A stretch of 64,000 bases of DNA, taken from the NCBI GenBank assembly GCA_024195265.1, contig JAJLRJ010000002.1:44586252-44650251 (forward strand), in the 5' to 3' direction. Position numbers and translations under genes: made by a program. A model generated the notes under the pieces. The model ran no database searches. It had not been told where the DNA came from and saw only the letters and a list, made by a program, of their open reading frames with translations. Shown here piece by piece: positions 13,601 through 28,600 of this stretch (position 1 is its first letter; each line of letters opens with the position of its first letter). This DNA is from Dendrophyllia cribrosa (lineage: Eukaryota > Cnidaria > Anthozoa > Scleractinia > Dendrophylliidae).

Positions 13601-16600
13601 CTTAATGACTATGCGCTCATTTTGGCCCATTATAGAGGGGTGCTGTTGATCAAGGTGATTGCATCCTTTGTGACAGCACTTGGCAATCTTGGGCTGGAAT
13701 TGCCCATGAAGTAGATCTGATACTGCAATGCTTTAATTTGACAAACAATGTATCCTTGCAGAGTTTTATTCTCTGGCCCCATATAAGCTGCATCAACCCA
13801 ACAAAATTAATTGAGACTTGTGCAGCTCAGCATGTGTGAATACTTTACCACAGTTTTTTTCCTTTTGTTTTTCAATGTAATTTCTCTTCAGTTTTATCGC
13901 AACAGTTTGGTTTCAGATATTCATGGTATAAAATTATTCACTTTCTTTTTTGCAGACTGTACTGATTGAATATCAGCCCCTGGAGAGAGACGCAATCAAA
14001 TGTCGCACTTCTGTCAATTCTGTGGCAGCTGTCGCTTTCTTCACTGGAGATGAGTTCTTGAGGAGACAATACAAAAGGTATTTTAAGAGCATATGGATAT
14101 GGTTTAGTAACAATATGTTTCTTCAACCCTTTCACTCGTAGAGTCAATTATGGAGACATGAAGTGTAGTTCTAACTTTTGAGTTTGTTGACAAAATCCTG
14201 TGGAGTAACAATTCAAAAGAAACCTCTTTCACGGTACTTTTGCATTTGTTTGTCAATATTTTATTCTATTTTTTTCTTGAATTTTCATTTTTTGGGGGCA
14301 CTCTTGGGAGTTTTTAATAATGACTTTGGATCATCCATAGCTGTACAGTGCTGTGCCATCACAAACGAAGACAAATCATAGAAGAAACCATTGCACATTA
14401 AATAAGAATAATTATTGTGTGTAAATCAGTAAGCATCAGTTGTGAATGGTATTTTTTTTTCAGGAATCTTCAAAGAAATCCTGAACAATTTTCATCAAAC
14501 GTAAGGGAGAATGGTCCTCTTGCTGGAATTGACTTCACCTCAACCTTTCAAGATGAGGACAAACTAGTAGAAGGTATTAATGAGTCAGGTTACTAAGCAA
14601 CAGCAAATCATAAAGTCCTGACAACAAATGTTATTTCTGTGGTCTGCAATCTGTGTTACAGAAGTAATACCACACAGAAGAGTACCCTGTTATTTGTTAT
14701 GTAAATTTATGCAAAGCATGTGTGAATGTATGCAAATGCAAATATGTGTACATTTAATGCAATTTTTTGATATGCAAATTTTATGTGTCTTTCTTTAAGC
14801 TGAGCTTTTCTTTAAGAGCACTGTTTTTAACCTACTCTCGGGCCTGGGACACCCAACAAGGAAAGTTAAGGGGAAAAAATGTTGTTTTGTTTTGTTTTCC
14901 CATGTATCCTAACACTGCACTGTCATTAGTAAACGGCAACTGGTGATTGTTGTCGACACTTCAGTGAAGATAAGCAGCAACAACCATTTCCTTGTGTTGT
15001 CGGCAACCTCAAAAGCTTATTGACAGCCCTGGTTACAGGGCCCTTATATTAAAGAAGAATATGGTTGAACCCTCAATAGGCGACAAAAAATAGTTGACAC
15101 ACTGCATTCCAAAAACGGTTTTCATTATATATTTATCACTGTATCTTTCCATTCACTACACTCTGCCGCATTAACCCCGTCCCCCCATCCAATGTTGTAG
15201 GATTGTAGCCACAATCCTGACAAAACGATACGCAACATTGTCTGGAGGGGTGGGGTTGGGAATAAGGGGGGTGGGGCTGAAATGCATCTCGTCCTGAAGA
15301 AAGTGGGGCTCAAAATGACAATGTGTCAACAATATTGTCGCCTATTGCTGCTTTATAAACACTTCATTATAGCAAAGTCTCTCCAAGCTGGACACCTTTG
15401 GGACTAACTTTAGCTGTCTATCTTAGAGGTGTCTACCTTACAGAAAGTTAAGTTACAGACAAACAAGTAAAATTCAGCCGTGCCAACCAATTACTGATGT
15501 CTGCCTTAAAGATGAGTCCACTTTGAGAAAGTGGACTGTAATTACGGACAGTTTTCTCGGTCATGTTAAAAAGCTAATGCATTCTCTCTAACATGAACAA
15601 TGGACAGTTTTCTCTGTCCAGACTGAAACAATATTCTAGAAAATTGAGCTTATTAATACAGACAATTTGGCCAATGCTAAACAGCAACAAATATTTAAGT
15701 TTGGTTGAATGAAAATTGTAAATTTTTGTCTTATTGTTATTTGTTTAAAACTGTTTTTGTGGATGTTAGATGTGGTACAGACCCCATTAATCAGGAATGG
15801 AATTTGCATTCTCCCAAGAGAGTGTCGCAAGTCTTCTGGGGCGAGTACATTTGTACTTTTCTTGATGCAGTTCTAAAAGTCACTTACCCAAATGGCGAGT
15901 GCTGTCAAAATTAAGTTTCCAAACCTGCAAAAAAAAATAATGCAGGCAGTTGATGTGGTCCCTACAGTGTCCATACATACATATCTTTATTTCAATTCTG
16001 ATTTAGAGTAGCATTTCTGCTGGTATCTCCAAAAAGAGAAACAATAAATAACCATATTAACAGAGTTAAATAACCATATTAATAAGGTTAAATAATCATA
16101 TTAACAGGGTTAAATAACCATATAAGGTAGGGTTAAATAACCATATTAACAGGTATAAATAACCATATTAATAGCCAAGGGTTAAAGTGCCCCTGTGATC
16201 AAATTTTTGATTTTCATTTTTTTACATTTTCGTGTACTATTAGACTTTCTTACTCATCTTGCCAAATTTCAATCCATTACGAACATCACAAGTCATTTTA
16301 TTTTAACATTTATTTTCGTGAATTTACGGCCGCCATTAATCAACCTTGTTCCAAGGCTTGGTTGCGAATGGGAGAAAGTGACGTCAAAGACTCAAACATA
16401 CCTCACGGGTTGAAATTATAATAACAATAAGCAGAGAAAATTGCACGAAGAACAAGTCCAAAGTTTTTGTTGCCTTTCGCATGATTTTCAATACTTATTG
16501 TTATTATAATTTCAACCCGTGAGGTATGTTTGAGTCTTTGACGTCACTTTCTCCCATTCGCAACCAAGCCTTGGAACAAGGTTGATTAATGGCGGCCGTA

Positions 16601-19600
16601 AATTCTCGGAAATAAATGTTAAAATAAAATGACTTCTGGTGTTCGTAATAAATTGAAATTTGGCAAGATGAGTAAGAAAGTCTAATTGTACACGAAAATG
16701 TAAAAAAATGAAAATAAAAAATTTGATCACAGGGGCACTTTAAATAGTCATACTAACAGGTTAAATAACCATATTAATAAATAACCATATTAACAGGGTT
16801 ACATAACCATATTAATATGGTTAAATAACCATATTAATAAATAACCATGTTAACAGGGTTAAATAACCATATTAATATGGTTAAATAACCATATTAACAG
16901 TGTTAAATAACCATTAACAGGGTTCAACAGTATGAAAGCTAAAAAGAACACAGTTTGATATGTTTGGATTCTTTAGCTGAATACAACAGCACCAAACAAT
17001 TTTGGGGAAGCAAATCTCATTGCCAAACATGTCAAGGTTCTTTTTTGTGTAAAAATCCTAATTGACAGATCAATATCAAATAAACAAAATTGATTGCAAA
17101 TGCAAACAATGGGCACATTTGGGGCCTCATGTCCCATATTTTAGCCAAAACTGTGATTTATTCACCAAGCCCTTCATGTAGTTGTATTTTATTTATTTTT
17201 CAGATGTAAAATACCCCAAGGTAGCCAGCTGGGACGCATTGTTCCAGAGCTCTGTATCCAGGGTGCTGTTAACGTTGGTAGGATCACCACCCACCTCAAA
17301 TCCTATCAACAAAAATGATCCCAACAGATCAGTGGACATTGCACCCGTTTCCGACAAAACAGCTGCGTCTCAACTAGCCAGTCCAGTTACTAATGGTAAG
17401 CATGGGCTATGGTGCATTGGTTCATTAGCAAAGCATCAACTACCCAGTCCAGTTGCTACTGGCAAGTATAGGCTATTCAGAAATGGTACATTATATATTA
17501 ATAGTGAAATCTCGAAGTCGAGAATTCAAGCCTACCTATTTTCTTCTTATGGATGCATGGTCTGTGGTCTCAGAATTTCACTGGAAAATTTTCATGGTTC
17601 AATTCTGGTCTCTGCATTGTGCTGTTTGGGGTTCTTTTTTTATATCACTCTGGGTTATAAGTCATTACCAGCAAACCATTAGCAAAAAGGGAAAACTAAA
17701 AAAGTGCTGTAAGGTTGCCCTGTGGTAAACGATAATCTCATCCTCCTGTTCACTTCTAATGTCCTACTTATTGGTAGTGCACCATAGATCAAATCCAGAG
17801 TTCTGTCACAAAGAATACAATATGACAACAGCGCAGAAATCGTGCATTTTTACGCAAACAAAATGCAAAAAATGCACCTTCATCAAAATTTTAGCGCATC
17901 CCAGGATGCAAGATGTTGACTTGAAGAACTCACCTCACTTACTTTGAATCTTGAATAGATTTTGTTGTTTGAGTGACATAAAAATAAAAGAACGAAGCAA
18001 ACTTACATCATATTTAGCTACGCAATAGGGGACTGGAGAGGATTACACATCTGGGAAACTTGAATGAGCTCCTGCCATGTTTTTCCTTGTTCAATCGATT
18101 GAGTCATAAATTTCAAGTGCTGAGTGCCCACTTACCTGTATTATATAGCAATGAACCATGAAAAGGGAGTTGGACATAATCAGTTTTTAGACAAATGGCT
18201 AAAAGGCTATGGATGGCTGCAAACAAGAGGTTCAGGCGATGACTTATTGATGATTTGTTGTCGAAATGAATACTTTAATAATTATAATGAAAAGGTTGAG
18301 TTAAATACAATACATTGTATTGTCTAAAGTTAATGTTGTCAAAAGAAAAAAAGAGACAATAAGGTTAAGAGTATTTAAGGATGACAGTAATTTGCCAGTC
18401 ACTCTTTCTCAACACATCAACAACAAAACTTTCTTAGGAGAGAAGGTCACCAAGATTTTGGGACACCCTCCCCCCCCCCCAACAATACACTTTTAAATTA
18501 GTTTCATTGAAGGTGACTGCAACCCCTTGGAGACATACTGTTTGGGTAACTTCTGTCAGAATTCTGACACCTTTTCAAACCGAGTAGCAATGCTCCATGT
18601 TGCTTCTTACTATGGAAAATAAGGTTATTCATCACCTGTGTGTAGATGCCACATACCAGTCAAAGCTTCAGATATTGCATTTGAATGAATAAAAACAATC
18701 CAATTGTTCTTGCTGAAATGTCAAATGTATTGTAGAGCAGCTGCATCTTTGCTTGGTTTTTCCTGCTCGTTTGTTGTTAATGATATGCTATGGTTTTGAA
18801 ACAGGAAATCCCAATGAGAAAAACTGGTCAGTCATTCCTGATTTTCTCACCATGACACCTTGTAAATCAAGTAAGTTGACATACAAATATACATTCATGT
18901 TGAGTGACAATTCAGGTTTACAGATCAGTGAAAGTAGGTAGTGCTTAATTATCTGCAAACAAAAATAGCCTACCTTGGAGGAAAAATTCAACTATGATTT
19001 TGCAGTTTACCATGTCTTGTTGTGAAACTACAGGTGTACATCGATTTCAGACTGTTATCTTTAAAGAGCTGTGTCATGGGATGTTGATGTTTTTGGGTGA
19101 AAAGTGACTTAAATTTAAACTTAGTACCTTTTTGATACACAAAACGCTCATAGGACACTGAGAATATATTATAAAATTATAATAAAGCATAATCTGAGTT
19201 TTCCATTTTTTCCAAGATGTGAGGTGACAAACCTTGAAAAAATTGGCCCAATTATTTTCAAGTTACAATCCATTTCCATCCTGGCCATCTGCAGCCCAAG
19301 ACACTTATGTTTACTCTTAGAGCACTAGCCGAGGAATTGTAAACAAAACTGGATCATTATGTTTGGGTTTTCACTGATATAAATATGTCTTTTCGCTTTT
19401 TAAAATAACACTAAGAACGGTGAGTGACATTACCTTTAATATTGCTACCCATGTAGTGAGCATTATCCTTCTGTTTGCTGTGTTTACATGATACTGGAGA
19501 AAGAATGGATGAATAATATATACCACATGCATATAAAGAGTTTTTATAGCAGTGCAAGTTTCATTCTGCAAAAAAAGGGTTTTGACTAAAAGGCATTTGA

Positions 19601-22600
19601 AATAAAAAGCTTTTAATTACTTAGACTGAATTTTGCTTGATACGGATATAAGTAAGATACCGGAAAAATCAAGAAATTGGTATGGTACAGCTCCCAGAGT
19701 GACCTTGTACTGGTTTAGACCGTTACACAGAGACAACTGGAAGAGCTTGCACCAGTTAAAGGCCCAGTATATTGTCCAATATGCTTCACACGCCTCTGTT
19801 ATTGTTTTGGTTTGCACAGGAGCAAAGCTTCTGTTGTTCAGAGGTGCGTGAAACATAATGGACAATACTGGGTCTTAAACATCTTAATAAATTTAGACAA
19901 TATGTTTCAGCAAGATACAGTGGTACTACATATTGTTAGTTTTTTGTTGATCATTTCAATAATGAGCAACCTTATGTCACAGTCAGGATCACATAGCAAA
20001 AAAACTAAACAGGGAAAATACTGGTCAGGAGCATCTTCATCATCAAACTTTATTTTTGTGTCAAAGCTTTCTAGCTCAATTTTTCAATAAGCTAATTGGT
20101 GACACCTAACAAAGAACTAAAAAACTAATACCTAATTGCTAAAATAATTAAAGATTTATACTAACTTTGAAATTCCTTTGTAATAATAATGATATTAATA
20201 ATAATGTAGCTGTTACATAATAGCAAGAGTTACACCTAACTAAGAACTTATAATTATAAACTAATAACTAATTTTCAAAATATTTACAGATTTATACTAG
20301 CACAAAATATCAGGCAAACAGTTTTTCAATGTTTGTTTAATATAAGCACATTGTGGTCCAGATTCATCACACTTTGTGTCATCAAAGATTTATATTTCCA
20401 CAATCTCCATTGCAGAGGATGACAAAAGTGGCAGAAGTGCTGATCAACTTAGAATTGTCAACTTCTCAGAGCGGCCACTAGGGTGAGTTTTTGTGTAAAT
20501 CTTATACCATATCATATACAAGGTAGCGGTTATGGATTGAGTACTCAGATTTTCCATTAAAATGTAGAATGTCAGTGGAGATTGGGTTTTGTTAATATTA
20601 TATCTTTGTAATTTCACAACAGTAAGAGCCATGTATACTGTTATTTTAAACTGAGGTTGAAAGTGTCCCAAATTTCATTTTGTAAAATATTGAAAAACAA
20701 ATGGTACCATGCAAAAGTACTGCCAAAGAGGTTTCATTTGAATGGTCACACCATTGAATTTCGTCCACAGACTCAAAAGTTAGAACTACACTACATGTCT
20801 CCATAACTGACTCCGGGAGTGAAAGGGTTAATATTGCTTTGTATCTGTTGACAATAAACCTTCTAAAGATACTTTTGGTTTCTTGATTTACTGGATAGTA
20901 ATGCATGTACTATATAATATTTCATAACCATAAAACTTTATGATTCTTACACTGATTTTTGCTGAATACCCTTTTTATAGATTTGAGTTCACTTGGCCTG
21001 GACATGCCATTGTTATAACTCCTGAAAGAGGGGAAATTCCACCCAGGTAATTTAAAAATAATTTCAAAGGTAAACAGTGCATGACTGATCCCTTTCAAGA
21101 GCTCATGATCATACCTATTACATTTTGCAAGTAAACAAACAACACCAATTTAATAAAAGTACCGGTACTACAGGATAGAGCAGCTATTTTATTTCAATGG
21201 TCACACTTTAGGATTTTGTCCACAAACTCAAAAGTTAGAACCACCTTCAGATGTGTAGCTAAGAAAAAACTGAGCAGGCTCATTAACAAGCCCAGCCAGT
21301 CTTTCTGATTTGTGCACCTTTAAAATCGCCCCAAGTCTTTGTTTTCTAGTGAAATTTCAGTCGGTGATAAGTTCTCTTTCAGCTGATGAAATTAGCCGGG
21401 AGCCGGTTCTTAGCTACAATCCCTGCACCTTGTACAGCATAATAAACAGTACCACAAGAGAGTACTGCTCATTGGCTTTCACTTTAATTGTCACACCTAA
21501 GGATTTTATCCACAGACTCAAAAATTAGAACCACTTTGTACAGCATAATAAACAGTACCACAGTAAAGTTCTGCTCAATAGCTTTGGTAAAAGAAAGGTT
21601 CATTGAAGACCTATTCATATGCATGTTGTAAACCATGTTCGTGAAGCAATAAAATCTGACAACATTCCGCATGATTTGATATGAAGCCGCTGCTTACCTT
21701 CTCTGTTGTATTTTCTGTCTTGTTAGGAGTCAGACTAAAGTCTTTGTCAGTGCCAAGCCAAATCCTGCCAACTCTTTCACCCACCTTCCCTGGGGAGGTA
21801 ACATTTACTTAAACTGTGATGGCAAGCAACAGGTATATTAAATAATGAGTTCTGGGTTGGCAAAATGTTTTGGTTGTGGTATATTATTTTATCAATGTAG
21901 TAAAATAGCCTGTACTTTCACCTTTAACCCTATCTAGACCAGTTATTTTTTTATCTTCTGGGACGAGGGGCCTCCCCCCTCCCCCCATAACTTTGAAACC
22001 GCTCATGCTATGGCCACCAAGTTTACACTGGATAATGCTGCTAAAACTGTCTTTCATCAATATTTCCATCAATTTTAAGTATATAACAACAAGACTTCAA
22101 CAGCTACCTATATGATAAAGTATTATGTTTACTAACACTGTTGTTGTTGTTAACAACAACAATTATGTCATATACAATGAAATAACTAACTGAAACGTTC
22201 TATAACTTTCTACTGCCTGGACCTCCCCCATATACTACTCATCATCAGTTGTTGGTTTCTTTAAAGAGTTATTAACAGGTCTTGAGAAAAAAAAGTCCTG
22301 TCCCATCATCCAGTACAAGTAAATTTTCCTGCGGGGGCATGTAACTTTTTCTACTTACCTGCCTGATGGGCAGGGCCCTTGCAAACTGTCCGCTGACTAA
22401 ATAATGATTTTAAAACTAAAAAGTATACTTTGGCAAGTGTGTTACTGCTCGGCCAAGCACAATTTGAAAGTTACTTGTTGAAAGGGCAAGCTGGAATCAA
22501 AGTATTTTTCAAACCTGTATAAACTTTATATTCATGAAATAATAGTCAGGTTAACTCTTGAATGGCAATAGGGATACTGCTTGGACCTCCCCTGTATACC

Positions 22601-25600
22601 ACTCATCATCTGTTGTTGGTTTTGTTAAAGAGTTATTAACTTTATATTCATGAAATAATAGTCGGGTTAAATCCTGAATGGCAATAGGAATACTACCTGG
22701 ACCCCCCCCCCCCCCCCATATACTACTCATCATCTGCTGTTGGTTTTGTTGAAGAGTTTTTAACTTTATATTCATGAAATAATAGTCAGGTTAACTGTTA
22801 AATAACAATGGGGATACGTCTGGACCTCCCCCATATACTACTCATCATCACTCACTTCTTCATAATTAGGATATTTGGTTTGTTATCTAGTCCATTAGGG
22901 TGCATATCAGAGAAGAGCAGGTTCTGGAGAGTTCTCCCCTTCAGTCTGGCACATTAAGTTTTCAGTCCATACCAACCACCGCGGCAGGAGGAACGCCACT
23001 TCCTTCAAATCACTTACCTCCCTTGAGAATCAAAAACAAAGATGTTGTGTTTGAGACCACTCTGATTGGAACAGTGACAAGTTAGTCATCTGCGATAAAT
23101 GTTTTGCTCTTATTATTCTCTATTTTTTTTATTTATCACCACACATAATGCTTTCGACATCGCTGATCCTTAGTAGTTTGCAGGATGTGTACCACAAGTC
23201 TCTTGTAGCTTAGTTATCAGAGCATCCGACTGCTGTATGGAAGGTCATGGTTTTGATTTTTTGATTTTTGTCTTTGTCCCACCCCCATGACACAATGTAC
23301 ATTACATCTTTCTCAATGACTTTCCTTTTTGTAACACAATTTGACAAGCAATATTTAAAGAAAGATTTAATACTCGACATTTCGGTGTTGTCATGACGCC
23401 ATTATCAAGAGTAAAGAAAATTTTACTAACAAATATTTAAGTAGGCTAGAGCTAAAATTTACATCAGTACTAAATAGATGGCTAAACAAACACTTTAGTG
23501 CACAGTAGGCCTGCACCTCTTCGGAACCTCTAATTTCATTCGACCTGGATGAGGTGCACCTCTATTGTTTTTAGGGCTAGGGTCCATTGTTGTGTTGTTT
23601 GTTCTATTGTGTGAAAAACGTAAGGTGCTGTGTTAGTTAAAACTATCTCTATCTATCTCTATCTATCGCCTGTGAGGTGTTACAAAAGGTGCAGGTGTGC
23701 CCTTAGTGCAAATTGAGTCAGTTTGCATGTTCAGTTCTGGTTTGAGTTTGCGTATGAATGTGCAAATTGACTCAATTCACGTTAAAGTGCTTTATTAGCC
23801 ATCAATTTAGTATGTAAATTTTAGCTCTAGCCTACTTTAATATTCGCTCGGTAAAATTTTCTTTACAACGACAACAATGTTTATTTGTTTCAGCAAATCT
23901 CTTTTGATCAACAATTTGACAAATCTTTGTATTGTAAAATAGAAGCTTCAATGGGTGACAAAAGCCTTTGGGACACCTCAAATAAATGCTCCCTGTTACA
24001 TGTTTATCCGACACTTGGACCTCACATTTCCAGAAATGATTCCCAGGCTTTGCCTTGAAGGTGTTTAACAGGATCTACATTATTTCTAAGTGAATATGTT
24101 TAATGGTTGTGATCATTGCCATTCTTTCTTCTGTTGCTGTTTTTTAATAGTGGATAGTGTTGATTGAATGTTCTTATTTATTTTTTGCATTATTTACCAT
24201 TTAGCATCAGAGATAGTTTTAACTAACACAGTACCTTCTGATATGACTTGGAACTTGTCCTCGGTAGCACCAGCTTATGTTAAGGTTTGTAGTTTGATTG
24301 ATTTCCGAATTTTTGAGCAATGAACTATTTCATCACATTTTGGTCCGGAGACACTGTGAATATCTTTCATAGTTAATCTGACTATACACTATCACGGATG
24401 TAGCTAGGATATCCAACAGGTGGACTTTTGTTCATCACAGGCGGAAAATTTTGGTAAAAGAGAAAGAGTTAAGCAGACACTGTTTTCCAGGCGGAAAAAA
24501 ATCAAGAAAACTCAGTCTTCAGGTGGTTATTTTTTCCACCTTCCACCTATTATTTACATCCCTGACTGACATCAGAAAAAAATTAACATATCAAATGTAG
24601 CATCATATAATGAACTATTCTTTGCACAATTTTGCATTCTCTTTCCTTTGGATAAATGTTGGTGAATCTTTGACAGTGTGAGAAAATAATGAAATTAAAG
24701 CCCGCACAAGAACTTAAGGGCCCATTCTTCTATCTTTTCAGGCCGTTGCTAGGGAAAAATCAGTTTGCTCTAGCTCGGCAAATTTTTGCTTATATGTGAC
24801 CAAATTTGAACAGCAACCTTTAAGTACACCTGTGGTTCGGGTTGTGACGTCATCAGGCCACGCCCAATGTCACGTGATCCAAAACAGAAAAATGAGCGTA
24901 ACTTCAGAAACTTACAGTTTTATCAAAATTTTTTTGCATTATTGGATTTTATACACCATTTAAAAAAAACGTAAGCATGCGTTTTCTTTAAGGATGAAAA
25001 GTAAAAATAATATGAGGAAAAATGTGTTCTCAAAACCACGTTTTTGCGTCTTAATTTTTTGTTTTTTGATTTTTCACAAAAAGCATGCTTACGTTTCACG
25101 AAAAATCTTTTATCTTTCGATTGAATTTGTTAAAAATAAATTAACCTCTATTTGCGCCGAGTTAGGTTCGCCTTTGTCTTCACCGGAAGTAGGTGGCCTG
25201 TTGTCAGCCTGGGCTTCCTGTGCTATAAATTGGAAACTGCCGAACTCTTGAAGTAAGACCTTCATTTTGTTAGGATTTGTTGAGTATGGTTATCGTTTGT
25301 GAAGTACGTTTCAACCTTCACTCGAAAAAGTTGCCTTTCTTTGCAGACAAGGAGAAACGAGTCATGCCTGTGTCTGTCAGATCACAAGCCTTCGATCACT
25401 TTAGCAGGCATGGGTGAGCAGGAAAATGCCTTCAAATCCAAAACGTCCAAAGCATTGGTTTGGGAACTCACGCATCTGTGAGACGGTTTCCCTTGAATTT
25501 GAAGAGCAGTATGGCACTTACATAAAAAAGAAAGAAACTTTTCTTTCTCTTTCTTTTCAAACAACAGTCGACAATCTTAGGAGCAAAAAATATAGAGGTC

Positions 25601-28600
25601 AATATAATTACTAGATATCCTCCATCGACAATTTTTTCCCTCCTCTAAAATAGCAACAAAGCCATTAGAGCAGTCCTATTTGTTTTGTCTGAAGCTTATT
25701 AGTTTTGTGCTTCTGATTTTATCACATGCAATGTTTTTAAGTTATATACAGATCGAAACGGAAAAGATGCAATGTTATTTTGTTTTGTTTGCCCAAAATT
25801 ATGCGCCGTTTAATTTGTTTTATGTGCAAACGGTTATCTCAGTTAAGTGGCCATTTTTGGCGGAATAGCTCGAAAGAAATCAAACAGTTAAGAAGTACTC
25901 GATTATCATTAAAGTGGAAGGCAGAATAGGCGAAGTCAAAAGACAAAAGTCCAAGGTTGAAGTCCGTGTTTTGAATAACAAGAAACCTTATGCAACACCA
26001 GCGTCGAATCCATATAAATCGATGGTTCAATTTGTTTTCATTCAATGAAAATATAAATCTAAAACGTAAACATCTTTTTTCAATAGGTACAACGCACTGT
26101 CTTACTTTTTTAATTTGAAGTTTTTTTTTATTTTTTCACTGAAGTTTTTGCCTGAAGTTGCATCGCATCAACACACAATGACAATTTATCAGTTAATCCC
26201 GAAGTTAAACAATCTTCCACGGACGGAAAAACGTACGAGTATAAATAAAACTAAACGAATTGAAAATAATTTTTTTATTAATAATTTCCATCAAACAAAT
26301 TTGAACTCATTGTACTTTGTTCATTCACACTTCGTTGAAATCTGTACAACTTTGACGGCTTCTAAGTTTATACAAAATCGGCCCTGAACATGAAATACGT
26401 AAAAACTGTAGCAACGAGAAAAACAAACGCGCTACGCTTCGCGTTGAAATTGTAAAAACTCGAGCACTTTTCTGCAAATGTTAACATCTTACTCACATGT
26501 TGGCTCCAGATATATCCTCTAACTTCTCAGTCCAGAATTCCAGTTGACCTGGTCAGCATTGACAAAAAGAAACGAAAAAACGGTACGAAGACTGAAGCAG
26601 TAGGAATAAACTTTCAGCAGATTCCGATATCTGTGAACTGATCAGTTGAGCGTTCTTACTCCTTCAGTTATTTCTACGTTTTGAATCAGCTTGAAAACCG
26701 TCCAAGACGAATCTTTCCAGAGAAAAAATATCCAGCTTCAAATAAGTTTAAGTACTAACCAAGAATTCAGGAGTTAAACGAGACGAACTTCAAATTTGGC
26801 ATTATTTAGGACAGTTTTGAATTTGTACGGACTCTCGCGCGAAGCTGCCTGTCACTTTTACCGGAAGTAAAATTGTACTTGATTTAGCTCTGCATAGCAA
26901 CCGCATTACCTAGCAACGGAATACTATAATGGGCCCTTAAGGCATTAGCCAGAGGGTAGGTAACACTAGAATGATTGTAGGCTATATAGCCTATGTTAAT
27001 TTAAGTATATGACACAACAGTGAGTCCATTGAAACCTGTCTGAGACCATTGTGCCCTGAAGTGCTGAAGCATCATAGATTTTCATCAGCACAGCATAAAG
27101 TATAGTGAGGTTTCTATACACTACACAAATAAGAGTCTTCCGTATTATAGCACTATGATCAGTTAAAACATTATCTGTAAGGTGCGTTAATAAAAGTCTA
27201 TGCTGCAACGACACTACAGTACCTTGTGAGGATCATTTCATCATCTCAAAATTAATGTTCTGTTGCATTACAGGTGGATAATACAGGGAGCATTCACAGG
27301 ACAACCTATAATGCCTTTAGTATTCGCAAACGTTCAGGCTCTGTACAAGGCCATGGGACAGCACAGGTATATTAAACATTTAATTGTGTGCCTCTTTCAG
27401 GAGTTATAACAATGGCATGTCCAGGCAAAGTGAACTCAAATCTACAAAAAGTGTATTCAGCAAAAATCAGTGTAAGAATTTAGGGACACTTGACTTTTTC
27501 AGAAATTTTAGATAGACAATTTTGACATCGCCGATAACTTATGTTGCTAAAATCTAACTTAGATAGCTCTTTCAACCTCACTCCTTAGACATGACAATGT
27601 TGAAGTCCATAAAATGCGCTAAAAATCAGATGCATGCTTTCTGACTACTGGATAACAACATTGCTTGAGGAAGTGAGAGGGGAAGGAGAGCTAGTGCATG
27701 TGAAAGTCATGCTTCTGTCACAAATTTAACTACCAAAATCAATGTCCTGAACCTATTGGCTACGATTTTTAAAAACTACTGGTCAATAATACGCAATTAT
27801 TACACAGAATGATACATGGTTAACAAATAAAAGTAGGACCTCCATGTCTGTGATACTCATTACGTTATTATAGAAATATACAAATTAGAATAAGAAGCCT
27901 CAAGGTTTCAGTAGCAATGACATTTTTACAGGACAGAGATGTTAGTTCTGCACCTGAGAACCCCAACCTGAAAGTCTGTAAGGGTGATGTATGGTCAGGC
28001 CTCCCTCCCGCAGACCAAACTGGGAACACAAGAGTCCTGCCATCATAACCCTGGGGTTACAAGGGCAAACAAGACTCCTGCCATTGTGATAACTGGTCAC
28101 TTTTTAACTTCCTTTTTCAATATTTGGCCAAAATTCCCTTACCCTTTCTTTAATCCTTTTTTTTTTTTCAGATTTTAGTAAAGTTTCAGCCTCGAGATGT
28201 TGGTGAATATGAACAATCTTGGGACCTCATGGTAAGTCATTCATCTGCTTTGTTAGTGCCCAACATCTTAACTGGTAAGAAATTGGTGCAAGGCTCACTT
28301 TTCAGGATTGGAAATTTGTAAATTTGTACTCGTCCAAGACATCTGACACTCGCCTGGTTAAGCGAGCGAGTACCAATTTCCATCCCTACTTGTGTGGCTT
28401 CAAATTAGAATCTTACCTTTTATAGTTCAGTAATAAAACAGATCATGTTCTAAGTACTATTCTTGCCAAAAATGTTAGGATTAATTTGAAAGAACTTGTA
28501 AATGGTCCATAAAAGAAACAAAAAACCCAACAGTTTGGTAACCACAACTTGGTTTTCAAGGCAGGACATTTGCCATGAAAACGAGTATAATAGTAGCCCT

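Noticed and set aside
16195..16730. Two mirror-image 72-residue frames with nearly the same sequence on opposite strands
   Set aside because: They are the two arms of the TTAA foldback MITE read outward from each end; a palindrome yields paired frames by symmetry.
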